DNA of 64,000 bases from Chthonomonas calidirosea T49 (lineage in GTDB: Bacteria; Armatimonadota; Chthonomonadetes; Chthonomonadales; Chthonomonadaceae), in assembly GCF_000427095.1 (NCBI RefSeq), contig NC_021487.1, positions 1,294,924 to 1,358,923 of the forward strand. Direction: 5' to 3'. Below the pieces are notes generated by a model that did no database searches, had not been told where the DNA came from, and saw only the letters and a list, made by a program, of their open reading frames with translations. The position numbers and the translations under genes were made by a program. Positions 8,610-16,971 of this stretch are shown one piece after another. Every line of letters starts with the position of its first letter. The first letter of the stretch is position 1.

Positions 8610-9794
8610 ATGCCGAATGAAATGCCGGCGTCGTCCGATGCGGCACGCCTTTATCAGAAGCAACTTGAGGCCGTGCAAGAGATATGCGCTGCGCTCGCAG
8701 CGAAAAACGATGTAGAGGAGTTGCTGCGCGAAACGTTGCGAGTATCGCTCGATACGGTTGAGGCCGATGCGGGCTCTCTTTTACTTTACGAACCGGAACG
8801 CCGGCGCCTCGTTTTTCGCCACGTAATAGGGAAGGAGCAGCTTGTAGGCCAAGAGATTGACCCAGAGACCGATATGGAGGGAAGAGCCGCGCTTGTCTTT
8901 CGCACCGGTCAGGCCCAACTCACCAACACCACCCAAGAACACTACAACCCAGCTTTCGATGTCGTGACCGGCTACCATACACAAACCCTGCTGACAGTGC
9001 CGCTGAAAACGCTAGGTAGCCCTCCTATCGGTGTACTTCAGGTACTCAATAAATGCGAAGGGGAGTTCACGCAGGAGGATGTGAACCTGCTGAAGATAGT
9101 AGCGAGTTTGGCCGCCACCGTCATTGCCAACGCCCGTCTCGCGAAAGAAGCGGAGCTGGCCGCCGTCACACGCGCCATCGGGGATCTAGGACATGACATC
9201 AAAAACGCCCTCACGCCCCTTCAAGGCATCGTTCAAACCACTGTCGAGGCCTTTATTAACCCTATGTTCGCTGAACTCGATCAAATTTATCTAGCGCTAC
9301 AAGAACAGGCGCCGGCACTGGCACAGCGCCTGCAAAATGCTATGGAGCCGCTGAAGGAGTGGATGTTGGAGGCAGAAAGCTCCATTCAAGATAGTTGCAC
9401 CGATATCCGCGAGATGGTCTCCGAAATTGCGGACTACGTGAAAGGAACGCAATCGGCCTACTTTGAAGAGTTGTCCATTGGTGATATCATCAAAGAGCGT
9501 CTAAAACGCCTCCAGGTCATTGCTAGAAATCGCCAGGTGAGTATCTCTTATGAGGGACTAGAGAACATCCCACCGTTTTGCCTCGACAGGCGTCTTGTGG
9601 GACGCGCACTTTACAACCTTGTGCATAATGCCCTAGGCGCTATAGATGCGGCCGTACGTAAGAAACAGATTGAGCTGCGTCCTTTTTTCATATCGTGGTA
9701 CGTGCGAGGGTTGTTTCCGACGAAAAGGCGCTCCACAAAACCTATTGCCGCATCGAGGTTGAAGACGACGGACCGGGCATGCCGGAACAGGTAA
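8610..9794 (+). CDS. GAF-domain sensor histidine kinase, N-terminal part
   Basis: Start set at ATG 8610 with GGAGGAGAG upstream. Residues ~30-185 form a GAF domain (EADAGSLLLYEPERRRL, LLTVPLKTLGSPPIGVLQVLNK). A DHp-like helix follows with GHDIKNALTPLQG, whose His should be the phosphoacceptor, and then the N-box VGRALYNLVHNALGAID of the ATPase domain. Past base ~9689 the frame becomes non-homologous (FISWYVRGLFPTKRR...) and stops at 9794. The missing G boxes continue in the -1 frame. The junction is a T_TTT_TTC heptamer aligned with the reading frame. The zero-frame product would lack the ATP lid and should be inactive as a kinase. No response regulator is adjacent. Confidence 0.82.
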   Translation: MPNEMPASSDAARLYQKQLEAVQEICAALAAKNDVEELLRETLRVSLDTVEADAGSLLLYEPERRRLVFRHVIGKEQLVGQEIDPETDMEGRAALVFRTGQAQLTNTTQEHYNPAFDVVTGYHTQTLLTVPLKTLGSPPIGVLQVLNKCEGEFTQEDVNLLKIVASLAATVIANARLAKEAELAAVTRAIGDLGHDIKNALTPLQGIVQTTVEAFINPMFAELDQIYLALQEQAPALAQRLQNAMEPLKEWMLEAESSIQDSCTDIREMVSEIADYVKGTQSAYFEELSIGDIIKERLKRLQVIARNRQVSISYEGLENIPPFCLDRRLVGRALYNLVHNALGAIDAAVRKKQIELRPFFISWYVRGLFPTKRRSTKPIAASRLKTTDRACRNR

Positions 9795-9964
9795 AAAAGT
9801 CCCTGTTCACCTCAGCAACTATCTCCACTACCCCAGGAGGAACCGGCATTGGAACTCGTTTTGTCAAAAACGTGGCCGATATTCATGGTGGGCGCGTCGG
9901 TGTGGAGAGCGAACTAGGACAAGGAGCCCGATTTTGGCTTGATCTTCCTATGGAACGTCCCTAA
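9695..9964 (+). CDS. Sensor histidine kinase, C-terminal ATPase part (-1 frame)
   Basis: The frame encodes the missing part of the kinase ATPase: RIEVEDDGPGMPEQVKKSLFT (G1 box), TTPGGTGIGTRFVKNVADIHGG (G2 box) and VGVESELGQGARFWLDLP. Homology begins at about base 9689, in the -1 frame relative to the 8610 gene. Independent translation from GTG 9695 would give a kinase fragment with no use of its own. Either a base is missing from the T6 run at 9683-9688, or the two frames are joined by ribosomal frameshifting. It ends 4 bases into the convergent Crp/Fnr gene. Confidence 0.75.
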   Translation: MVRARVVSDEKALHKTYCRIEVEDDGPGMPEQVKKSLFTSATISTTPGGTGIGTRFVKNVADIHGGRVGVESELGQGARFWLDLPMERP

Positions 9965-10653
9965 TTTTGGAGGATGCGCTTACGGAGTTCGTCGGGCTTA
10001 TAGATCGTGATACGAAAGTCAGTTTCCGTCTTAAGAATCTTGGTTTTACGATAGGCTACCATCACCTGATTAACCCTTTCCCGTGAAGCCCCTACAAGTT
10101 GCGCGAGGTCGGTTTGTGTTAAACGAACAGGAATATAGATGCTTCCATCCGGATATTTCTCACCGTAGAGGGCGGCAAATTCGAGCAGTTGATAGGCCAC
10201 CATGCCATAAATATCGAGCGTGCAATGGGCTCGAATGCGGGCATTGGCCATACGCAACCTTCTCGCAAGTAGCTGAAGCATATTTCTCCCAAAGCTAGGG
10301 CTTCTATCGAGCAGATGGTTAAAAAGCGGTTGCGCCATAATGAGCAGTTTGGTGGGCTCACGCGTCAACACATTGGCAGAACGCCCAGAAGCATCTATCA
10401 AGCTCATCTCACCAAACACATCGCTGGTGCCTAACAGCGCTAGAAATACCTCACTGCCATCCGATAGATTGAGAAAAACTTTCACCGTTCCTTGCAGAAT
10501 AAGATAAAGCGCATCGCCGGTATCCCCCTGAAACAGCACGTAGTGACCGGCTGTAAAGCTTCGTATCTGGGCATCGTGAGCCACACGCTCGAGGAGGTCA
10601 CCCGGCACTCCCTTAAACAAGGAGAGCCTCTCCAGTAATGTTATGTCTATCAT
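9961..10653 (-). CDS. Crp/Fnr-family transcriptional regulator
   Basis: The 230-residue protein has an N-terminal cyclic-nucleotide-binding beta-barrel (FTAGHYVLFQGDTGDALYLI, GTSDVFGEMSLIDASGRSANV) followed by a dimer helix and a C-terminal Crp-type winged helix (LTQTDLAQLVGASRERVNQVMVAYRK). The phosphate-binding Arg region (GRSANV) is partly conserved, so cAMP binding is possible but uncertain. No Fnr-type Cys cluster is present. A 20-bp dyad lies 52-71 bases upstream of the start. Its tail overlaps the end of the sensor kinase by 4 bases. Confidence 0.88.
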   Translation of the reverse strand: MIDITLLERLSLFKGVPGDLLERVAHDAQIRSFTAGHYVLFQGDTGDALYLILQGTVKVFLNLSDGSEVFLALLGTSDVFGEMSLIDASGRSANVLTREPTKLLIMAQPLFNHLLDRSPSFGRNMLQLLARRLRMANARIRAHCTLDIYGMVAYQLLEFAALYGEKYPDGSIYIPVRLTQTDLAQLVGASRERVNQVMVAYRKTKILKTETDFRITIYKPDELRKRILQN

Positions 10654-10704
10654 CAGCGTCTGCCCTCACAATCCATCCGTTATTTAGCTCAAATATATCG
10701 GCCA

Positions 10705-10724
10705 TAACATCTGCAGTCATGTTA
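10705..10724. promoter_or_regulatory. Dyad TAACAT-N8-ATGTTA upstream of the Crp/Fnr gene
   Basis: TAACAT (10705-10710) and ATGTTA (10719-10724) form a perfect inverted repeat with 8 bases between them that include CTGCAG. Length and symmetry fit a helix-turn-helix dimer site, so autoregulation by the adjacent Crp/Fnr protein is the obvious guess. No good sigma-70 promoter is clear around it. Confidence 0.4.
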
Positions 10725-10925
10725 CTGTTATACCCATCAAATTTGTCAAAGCGGTCTAATCTGCCCACCCTTTGCCTCCCTTCTTTCCACGCTAGCGAGA
10801 TAGTTGATAGCCTTCAACCGACATTGGCACAGGGCCTGCTACCGAAATCTCGCCAAAAGATACACACAGGCCCTATGATAACCCGCCTCAAAAAACAGCT
10901 TTCCTAGAAGACAGAAGAATGTCAT

Positions 10926-11180
10926 ATGGAAAGGGAGAGGCCAAAGTCAGGCCCTTATCTCCTCCCATGTACGAGGGGACACAAGGGACTTCGACAAGAT
11001 TTATTCCAACAGAGAACCATCGGGGAACTTAAAGGAGCAATCGATAAAACCGTCTTGGCCGTCTTTAGGCGCACGGATCCATCCATGCAAGCACTTTCCT
11101 TACGAAATCGCCCTTGGATTGTGGCGATTCGGTTGAGCGCGACTTCAACGCCGTCAGCATCCTAAACAGGGTGAGGATAC
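10926..11180 (+). pseudogene. Degenerate TnpB/OrfB (IS605/IS1341-type) remnant
   Basis: No intact gene lies between 10654 and 11248. In this stretch ALSLRNRP (about 11088-11113) continues, after a frame change, as DCGDSVERDFNAVSILNRV (about 11117-11175). That order resembles the C-terminus of TnpB proteins, where KSLSVRTHxCPxCGLxxDRDxNAAxNIL carries the zinc ribbon and the last catalytic Asp. The first Cys pair and the upstream RuvC core are not recognisable, so only the 3' end of an insertion would survive. The match is from memory of the family and short, hence moderate confidence. Confidence 0.4.
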
Positions 11181-11248
11181 CCTCGCTGCACGTACCCTCC
11201 TCCACGCTACAGATGAAAACAGACCAAGAGGGCGGATTCGACATGCTG

Positions 11249-12298
11249 TTAGAAGAGCTGTCCCTGTCCCGCTTCCTGCTCACCATCCCGCTTAGCGGGA
11301 TATGGCAGCCCCAAATGTTCACAGGCGGCCTTTGTAACGGCGCGCCCCCGGCTTGTGCGGTTTAAAAAGCCGAGTTGCATGAGGTAAGGCTCGTAGAGGT
11401 CTTCGATGGTATCGCGCTCCTCTCCTAGCATGGCAGCCAACGTTTCAAGCCCCACCGGCCCACCGTCAAACTTTTCGACAATGGCCGTTAATAACCTTCT
11501 GTCGAACTGATCGAGGCCCAGAGCGTCAATCTCAAGCATCTGCAGGGCACGGATGGCAACCTCCCGCGTTACCACCCCATCTGCCCGCACCTGAGCGTAG
11601 TCACGCACCCTCCGCAAAAGCCGATTGGCGATTCTGGGGGTTCCGCGTGCGCGTCGTGCGATCTCCTCGGCTCCCTCCTTCTCAATCGCCACGTTGAGGA
11701 TGTCGGCGGAACGCAAAACGATGGTTGTAAGCTCCTCCTGCGTGTAAAACTCGAAACTGCAGTGAATGCCGAAGCGGCTTCGCATGGGAGAGGAGATCAG
11801 CCCCGCACGTGTCGTGGCACCAACAAGCGTAAACGGCGGAATGTTGAGGGCGATTGTACGTGCCGAAGGCCCTTGTCCTATCACCACATCGAGCCGAAAA
11901 TCCTCCATTGCCGAATAGAGCACCTCCTCCACCACACGACTCAACCGATGGATTTCGTCAATGAAGAAGACGCTCTGATCCTCTAGCGATGTCAATATCG
12001 CGGCCAAATCGCCCGGCTTTTCCAGCGCAGGGCCGGAGGTGGTGTGGATGGGAACCCCCATCTCGTTGGCAATAATATGGCTTAGCGTTGTTTTTCCTAA
12101 GCCAGGAGGCCCATACAGCAACACGTGATCGAGCGCCTCACCGCGTTCGCGGGCGGCCTCAATGGCGATGGTTAAGTTCTGTTTGATCTTCTGCTGCCCG
12201 ATCATCTCACGCAAAAAGCGAGGGCGCAGTGAAAGCTCCGCCGTATCTTCTGGTAGCTCCATTGGGCTAATAAAACGGCTATCCTCTTTCTTACGCAA
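11249..12298 (-). CDS. ruvB: Holliday junction branch migration helicase RuvB
   Basis: The 349-residue AAA+ protein has [12 protein letters not shown] at the N-terminus, Walker [10 protein letters not shown] (residues 63-71), Walker B with [10 protein letters not shown] (about 111-120), sensor 1 LVGATTRAG and the C-terminal winged helix ([23 protein letters not shown]). Length and motifs fit the family. RuvB forms hexamers that drive branch migration together with RuvA; no ruvA is adjacent here. The start codon is TTG at 12298. The gene overlaps the upstream FAD oxidoreductase gene by 8 bases, suggesting cotranscription with it and RNase E/G. Confidence 0.96.
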   Translation of the reverse strand: MRKKEDSRFISPMELPEDTAELSLRPRFLREMIGQQKIKQNLTIAIEAARERGEALDHVLLYGPPGLGKTTLSHIIANEMGVPIHTTSGPALEKPGDLAAILTSLEDQSVFFIDEIHRLSRVVEEVLYSAMEDFRLDVVIGQGPSARTIALNIPPFTLVGATTRAGLISSPMRSRFGIHCSFEFYTQEELTTIVLRSADILNVAIEKEGAEEIARRARGTPRIANRLLRRVRDYAQVRADGVVTREVAIRALQMLEIDALGLDQFDRRLLTAIVEKFDGGPVGLETLAAMLGEERDTIEDLYEPYLMQLGFLNRTSRGRAVTKAACEHLGLPYPAKRDGEQEAGQGQLF

Positions 12299-13379
12299 CG
12301 TTGTGCCCTCCTATTCGGGCGAGGATGGCCTCCGCCGTTTCTAATCCAGACAGATAGGCCTGATGAATACGGCCCCCCTCCGGGCGGGTTCCATCCCCTG
12401 CCACATAGATCAAGGAATCGACCGCAGGCGGATTGATCATCTCAAAAGGCATCATGCCGCGCGGTTGCGAGTAGCGCCAACGCTTCACCTGCACCCACAG
12501 CGGACGTTCATAGGTTTCACCAAACAGTCGTTTCAACTCGTTTAGCGTTCTTCCCACTACCATTGCTTCTGCCTCTTCAAAGCAGACCCTGCTCATCGCT
12601 GGCCCCCACTGGGCGACCAGTAGGCTCTCCCCATGCGGTGCCCGCTCCGGTGCTTTGAGGTGCTCAAATGCCAACCATAGCAGCGTTTCAGAACGATCTT
12701 CTGCCAAAAGCGCATAAGCAGGCGGTTCCGGCAGCCCTGGCCCATACCCCAAAAGCACGGAAAGGCAGGGCACATACTCCACCTCGCGCAGAGCACGCAC
12801 CCTATCAAGGGTCTGTTGGGTTCCTCGCATCCAGAGCGCGCTTTCCGCCAATAAGCTCGCCGCTTGTGGCAGCGGTGCAGTCAGCACGGCGAAATCGGCA
12901 CGCATAAGTTCACGTCCCTCCCCATCTTTTAAAACCACCTCTTCCCCCTCTTCTGCCAGCCGAGCCACCGGCGTCTCCAAATGCAGGGCGATCCACTCTT
13001 TGGGCAAACGCGCCAGAAGGAGTTTCGCCAAGGTCGTCAGGCCGTAACGGTAGGCGTATTTGGAGATCGCTTCGTGCCTGGGATCGGGCGGCAAGATCTC
13101 GCCATTGGCACGCCAAAGCCGCACGGGAGCCACTATCGGCACAAGGTCTGCCGTATCTAACTCCTCTAGCAGTAGGTTCACGAAGGCAGGTTCCGTTGTC
13201 TTGATGTTCTGGGCGCCGTGGTCTACAATGCACCCTTCAATGCGCCGCGTAGCCACACGCCCCCCTATCCCACGACTTTTTTCGTAAATATGCACCTGAA
13301 TCCCTTCGGAACACTGCAGTAAGGCCTGTGCCGCACTTAACCCCGTAATGCCGGCCCCCACAATGGCTACAATCGTCAT
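12291..13379 (-). CDS. FAD-dependent amine-oxidase-like oxidoreductase (renalase-type)
   Basis: Start set at ATG 13379, because the protein then begins directly with the FAD-binding fold [20 protein letters not shown]; an upstream extension would run through the RNase E/G gene. The 362-residue product has [27 protein letters not shown], typical of renalase-like amine oxidases, and ends with [27 protein letters not shown], the second FAD contact. Substrate unknown. It lies 9 bases after the RNase E/G stop and overlaps ruvB, forming one likely operon. Confidence 0.85.
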   Translation of the reverse strand: MTIVAIVGAGITGLSAAQALLQCSEGIQVHIYEKSRGIGGRVATRRIEGCIVDHGAQNIKTTEPAFVNLLLEELDTADLVPIVAPVRLWRANGEILPPDPRHEAISKYAYRYGLTTLAKLLLARLPKEWIALHLETPVARLAEEGEEVVLKDGEGRELMRADFAVLTAPLPQAASLLAESALWMRGTQQTLDRVRALREVEYVPCLSVLLGYGPGLPEPPAYALLAEDRSETLLWLAFEHLKAPERAPHGESLLVAQWGPAMSRVCFEEAEAMVVGRTLNELKRLFGETYERPLWVQVKRWRYSQPRGMMPFEMINPPAVDSLIYVAGDGTRPEGGRIHQAYLSGLETAEAILARIGGHNVA

Positions 13380-13387
13380 TTCTGTTT

Positions 13388-15394
13388 CTACTTCTCTTCT
13401 AGGGGGCGATTCGTGCCTGGGATTAGCTGTGCCATTGCATACGAGCGCCTTACCAGCAAAATACGCGCTTTTGCTCGCTGCCCAATGAACCGATACCCAT
13501 CGTCGAGGTCGAGCATTTGGCCATCGGCCCAGCCAATGCAGTGATTGCCCTCCTTCAGCAAAGAGCGACGAATGCGGCATTCTACCACCTGCGCTCGCTT
13601 AATTCCGATGCGGCTCTTCTCAAAAGAGGCGATCTCGCCGGCTTCAATAAGATATTTCTCGATCACTGCCTCCTCTGAAGCCCGGATGTAAAGCGCTTTC
13701 TCCAGCTCTCGCTCCATCTCCTCCACCGTCGCTCCGTCTGGCCCGATCAGAAACTCGGCCACGTCGGGATGGCAGGTAATACGAAAAGCCTCTTTCTTTG
13801 CATACTTCGGATCGGCCACCATGCGCCGAAGATCTCGTTCCACCTCCAACGAGACGCTCTCTGCCGAGGGCAGATGGCCGCGCCCCTTACAAAGGGGGCA
13901 CTCTTCGCTTAGAAAGTTCAGCAGGTTATCCGCCGTGCGTTTACGGGTCATCTCCACCAATCCTAAACGGCTCATAGGGGAGACTTTCGTACGAGAGCGA
14001 TCCTTCTTTAGCGCAGCCTCCAACGCTTTCACCACCGCAGTCCTATCACGCGGGTTGCTCATATCAATAAAATCTATGACGATGATTCCCCCGATGTCAC
14101 GGAGACGCAGCTGCCGCGCTATCTCCTCAGCAGCCTCTAGGTTGGTTTTAAATATCGTTTCGGCAAGGCTACTTCCCCCTACGTTTTTACTCGTGTTTAC
14201 GTCAATAACGGTGAGCGCCTCCGTCTCATCAATCACTAAGGAGCCACCGGATTTAAGGTAGACCTTGCGCCTCAGGTTTTTCTCGATCTGCTCCTCAATT
14301 TTGTAGTAATCGAAGATAGGCTGTACCCCATCGTAAAGCTGTACACGCCCGATGAGCTTTGGCGAGATGCGCTCCAACAGCGCATTGGCCTTCTCGTACT
14401 CCGCTGGGTCATCTATCACCAAGCGCTGCACATCGGAGCTAAAAATGTCGCGAATGGTTTTATAGAGGAGGGTGAGGTCTTGCATCACCAAGGCAGGTGC
14501 CTCCACCTCTTGAGCACGCTGCTGTATCTGCTGCCAACTTTGCAACAAAAACTGTAGGTCGGCTTCGAGTTCGGCTTCCGTTTTATCCTCTGCTTCCGTG
14601 CGCACGATCAAACCAAAACCAGGACGGCGTAGCCTCTCTCCAATACGCTTTAGCCGTTCTCGCTCTTTAGGGTCTTCGATCTTACGAGACACACCCAGCA
14701 ATTCGGCACCGGGCATCAGCACCACATAGCGCCCCGGCAGGGTAATGCGGGTGGAGACACGAGCGCCTTTTGTGCTGCGCGGCCCCTTGATCACCTGCAC
14801 CAAAAGCTCTTGCCCCACCTTAAGCACATCGCTGATGCTCTGCCGTCGCAAAACCGAGCGCCGAAACTGGCGACGCGGTCGCCACCGCACGCGAGGGGTC
14901 GCTTCTGGCTCCTCATCGGCTGCCTCCTCTGCGGCCTCAGCGGTCTCTAGCGCCTCCTGGATGATCTCCTCTGTGGCGCTCTGCGCTCTCTCTGCCTCTT
15001 CGTCCTCCTCCAAAGCCTCCGCCTCTATGTCTACGTCTAGAGCGTCCGCATCACCGTTTTCGACCTCGGCAAGCCCCATAGGCAGCATGGCCCCTGGCAA
15101 ATCAGAGGAAGACTCAGCAGCCACCTGCGTATTCTCCCCGGAGAGCGCCCCAGCCTCCTGCCCCATAACGCGATTCGGCAGCACATCGCCCACGTAGAGA
15201 AAGGCGTTGCGTTCTAGCCCAATATCTACGAAGGCGGCATCCATGCCAGGCAAAACGTTCATCACACGGCACTTATAGAGGCTACCTACCAAACGCTCGG
15301 AGCGCTCTATCTGCAGTTCCATCAGTTTGCCATCTTCTACAACAGCAATGCGTGTTTCTCTTTCCCCCACATTTACGATGATCTCTTTGACCAA
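13388..15394 (-). CDS. rng: Ribonuclease E/G
   Basis: The 668-residue protein has the RNase E/G layout. It starts with KEIIVNVGERETRIAVVEDG and an S1 domain (VMNVLPGMDAAFVDIGLERN). The catalytic region follows with VIDVNTS and VIDFIDMSNPRDR, whose Asp residues bind Mg2+, then the zinc link CPLCKGRGHL at about residue 499. The enzyme starts mRNA decay and processes rRNA and tRNA. The S1 domain is split by an unusual acidic insert (about residues 80-185, rich in Glu and Ala) and a basic patch before VLKVGQELLVQV. There is no long RNase E-like C-terminal scaffold. Confidence 0.94.
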   Translation of the reverse strand: MVKEIIVNVGERETRIAVVEDGKLMELQIERSERLVGSLYKCRVMNVLPGMDAAFVDIGLERNAFLYVGDVLPNRVMGQEAGALSGENTQVAAESSSDLPGAMLPMGLAEVENGDADALDVDIEAEALEEDEEAERAQSATEEIIQEALETAEAAEEAADEEPEATPRVRWRPRRQFRRSVLRRQSISDVLKVGQELLVQVIKGPRSTKGARVSTRITLPGRYVVLMPGAELLGVSRKIEDPKERERLKRIGERLRRPGFGLIVRTEAEDKTEAELEADLQFLLQSWQQIQQRAQEVEAPALVMQDLTLLYKTIRDIFSSDVQRLVIDDPAEYEKANALLERISPKLIGRVQLYDGVQPIFDYYKIEEQIEKNLRRKVYLKSGGSLVIDETEALTVIDVNTSKNVGGSSLAETIFKTNLEAAEEIARQLRLRDIGGIIVIDFIDMSNPRDRTAVVKALEAALKKDRSRTKVSPMSRLGLVEMTRKRTADNLLNFLSEECPLCKGRGHLPSAESVSLEVERDLRRMVADPKYAKKEAFRITCHPDVAEFLIGPDGATVEEMERELEKALYIRASEEAVIEKYLIEAGEIASFEKSRIGIKRAQVVECRIRRSLLKEGNHCIGWADGQMLDLDDGYRFIGQRAKARILLVRRSYAMAQLIPGTNRPLEEK

Positions 15395-15758
15395 TCGTCA
15401 ACTCCTTTCTCCGGCAAAAACACCTGAAATCCTACTACGATTCTAGCATACAAACTTCTATCCCACCCTCCTAGGGGATCGATCAAAATAAGGTCGGCTC
15501 CTGCTATTTGCGAGTGTCGCGCATCCATTTGGCTCACATCAAGCAATATGCCGTCGGATATGCAAAGTGCCTGCAACCATAACACTGCGATACTCGATGT
15601 GCAACGTGAAATCGCGCAAGTGATTGTTTAATGAGGGAGACTTGGAATAAACCTGCTGTTCTCTCAGCAGTAGCCTAGGGGAGCGGCCATAATTGGCAAC
15701 GATAATGTTTAAAACCTTTCTAACAATTTAGCCCATTCCGAAAGGTGAAGCAAAACCC
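15395..15758. other. Intergenic region, no gene seen
   Basis: Between the RNase E/G start and the group II intron I see no coding sequence on either strand. A TAGAAT on the minus strand, about 45 bases upstream of the RNase E/G start, could be its -10 box, but no matching -35 is visible. Confidence 0.4.
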
Positions 15759-16451
15759 GTGAGGGGAAAAGCGAATCCAGAAATAGCCGACACCGAACCT
15801 TCCATTGTCCCTCATGTGGAACACAGTAAGCCCGTACTCCCGCCCAAAAGGACAGGACGACCGCAAGGAAGGCAGTTGGGCATGCGGGTATGGGATACCG
15901 GAAAAAGCAAATGCCATTCCGTAATGGGACGGATAGGGAGGGATCGAGGAGGTAACCCGACATCATCCCGCCCTAAAGGGAGCAAACTTCCAGTTGGTCT
16001 CTCTTTGCACGAGAGTTTGTGGAACCTTTTGGACGGGGGACACGCAAATGACGACCATGCAAGGTTGGTGCGGCCTCTGACCAGACGGTGGATTAGAACG
16101 GCACCGCTCGGTCGAAGCGCACCGAACGGTAAGAGGGCTGCAAACGCGCCTTGCAGAGGCCATGCAGCAAGGGCACTGGGGAAGGTGAAGAAATTTTGCG
16201 ATGGCTGCTAACCTATGCGTTCAGCGGTAAAGTGCTTGCCGTTAGATGAGCTACTGCAAACCAAAATGAAAAAACCGGGCGTAGATGGGGAAACATCTGA
16301 GACACTTCGGATGCCAAAGCCAAAGTGGTGCGAAATAGCATGCCGGCTCCCGTCCCAGGAGGCTTTGCAGAGACTTAAGCCGTATGCGGAGAAATCTGCA
16401 CGTACGGTTCTTAAGGAAGGATGGCGTAGCAGTGTACCGTCCTTACCCAAT
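15759..16451 (+). mobile_element. ORF-less group II intron (domains I-VI), 5' end approximate
   Basis: Bases 16377-16410 form a 34-base group II intron domain V: AAGCCGTATGCGG with a GAAA tetraloop and TCTGCACGTACGGTTC, including the AGC triad and the paired CGT side. Domain VI follows (AAGGATGG at 16415-16422 pairing with CCGTCCTT at 16437-16444) and the intron would end at TTACCCAAT (16451). Upstream, GGAACACAGTAAGCCC (~15818) and ATGCCATTCCGTAATGGG (~15911) match domain I landmarks I recall from cyanobacterial-type introns. There is no reverse transcriptase; KKPGVDGET, encoded near 16275, could be a scrap of one. The 5' end at GTGAGG (15759) is a guess. Splicing would need a maturase in trans. 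Confidence 0.7.
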
Positions 16452-16505
16452 AGCATGTCAAACCGCAAATTTTGGAGTTTTTTTATGGCTAGAGGGCGGA
16501 AACTC

Positions 16506-16534
16506 TTGACAACGTAGAAACGGTATGTTATAAT
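16506..16534 (+). promoter_or_regulatory. Consensus sigma-70 promoter of the structured RNA
   Basis: TTGACA (16506-16511) and TATAAT (16529-16534) with a 17-base spacer, a perfect match. Predicted transcription starts at about 16541, 90 bases past the intron end. Confidence 0.9.
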
Positions 16535-16628
16535 GTAAGTGTGAACAAGAGAGCAAGCCCGAAATGGGCACAAAGCTTCAAGCTTTGGAAACTCTGTTCA
16601 CACAATACTCCGAAAGGAGGGAGCGACG

Positions 16629-16724
16629 ATGCGCGCTTCAAAAAGTCGTGGAACGCGGAGCTGTACTCGTCTGGACGAAGAGGGCTTAACACCACCGGAC
16701 AGTTTTGCCGGGGCACGGTGCTGA
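16629..16724 (+). CDS. Possible 31-residue peptide inside the structured RNA
   Basis: An ATG lies 8 bases after AAGGAGG and opens a 31-codon frame to TGA, encoding a basic, Arg/Ser-rich N-terminus and a PPDSFAGARC ending. The ribosome site is better than that of many real genes here, but the AAGGAGG also forms part of the CTCC-GAAA-GGAG hairpin, which would hide it. It may be a leader peptide, a regulated small protein or chance. Confidence 0.25.
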   Translation: MRASKSRGTRSCTRLDEEGLTPPDSFAGARC

Positions 16725-16861
16725 GGCCCGACCCGTCCTAGATGTCGCCGGTAAAGGTTCCCTAGAGAACCATATCTTACGGCGAAACGTGCTACGCGAC
16801 GGCAACGCGCACGGGAAAGTCGGTCCCCTCTAGCAGTTAAATGCCCCATCATCCAAATTTC

Positions 16862-16895
16862 AAAAACCCTGCAGCAACCACTGCAGGGTTTTTGC
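16862..16895 (+). terminator. Terminator of the structured RNA
   Basis: AAAAACCCTGCAG (16862-16874) pairs perfectly over 13 bp with CTGCAGGGTTTTT (16881-16893) across loop CAACCA; the T run is part of the stem. Because the arms start with A5 and end with T5 it can work in both directions. Confidence 0.93.
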
Positions 16896-16971
16896 TTTCA
16901 TCCTGAAACCTCACCGCCTCTGGCTCCGTAGTTGTGTTAGATTGCCGCTTGCTTGAAGGAAAAGAATACCG

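Larger units (their letters stand above)
16541..16895 (+). ncRNA. Strongly expressed structured RNA of unknown family
   Basis: The ~355-base unit lies between a consensus promoter and a perfect terminator and codes for no recognisable protein. It is dense in local helices. GTGAAC+AGAG (16541-16551) pairs with CTCT+GTTCAC (16592-16601) and closes a junction holding GCCC/GGGC (16557/16566) and AAAGCT/AGCTTT (16572/16581). CTCC-GAAA-GGAG follows at 16608-16619. CGCC+GTAA (16746-16754) pairs with TTAC+GGCG (16777-16784) around GGTTC/GAACC. CGTGC/GCACG (16788/16809) and GGGA/TCCC (16813/16824) come last. It lacks the signatures of RNase P RNA, tmRNA, SRP RNA and common riboswitches. It could also be a long leader of the gene at 16972. 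Confidence 0.6.

Noticed and set aside
10638..10907. Open frame opposite the Crp/Fnr upstream region
   Set aside because: Starts inside the crp gene on the opposite strand and has no recognisable domain or ribosome site.
15759..16517. Two ~100-150-residue open frames in the intron region
   Set aside because: They coincide with conserved intron RNA sections and have no protein-like character; the RNA explanation is better.
16541..16895. FMN or TPP riboswitch, RNase P RNA or tmRNA
   Set aside because: CGGGGCA...CCCGACC near 16709 recalls an FMN element and GGTGCTGAGG recalls TPP, but the other conserved blocks are absent. No RNase P P4 core, no tRNA-like tmRNA ends.
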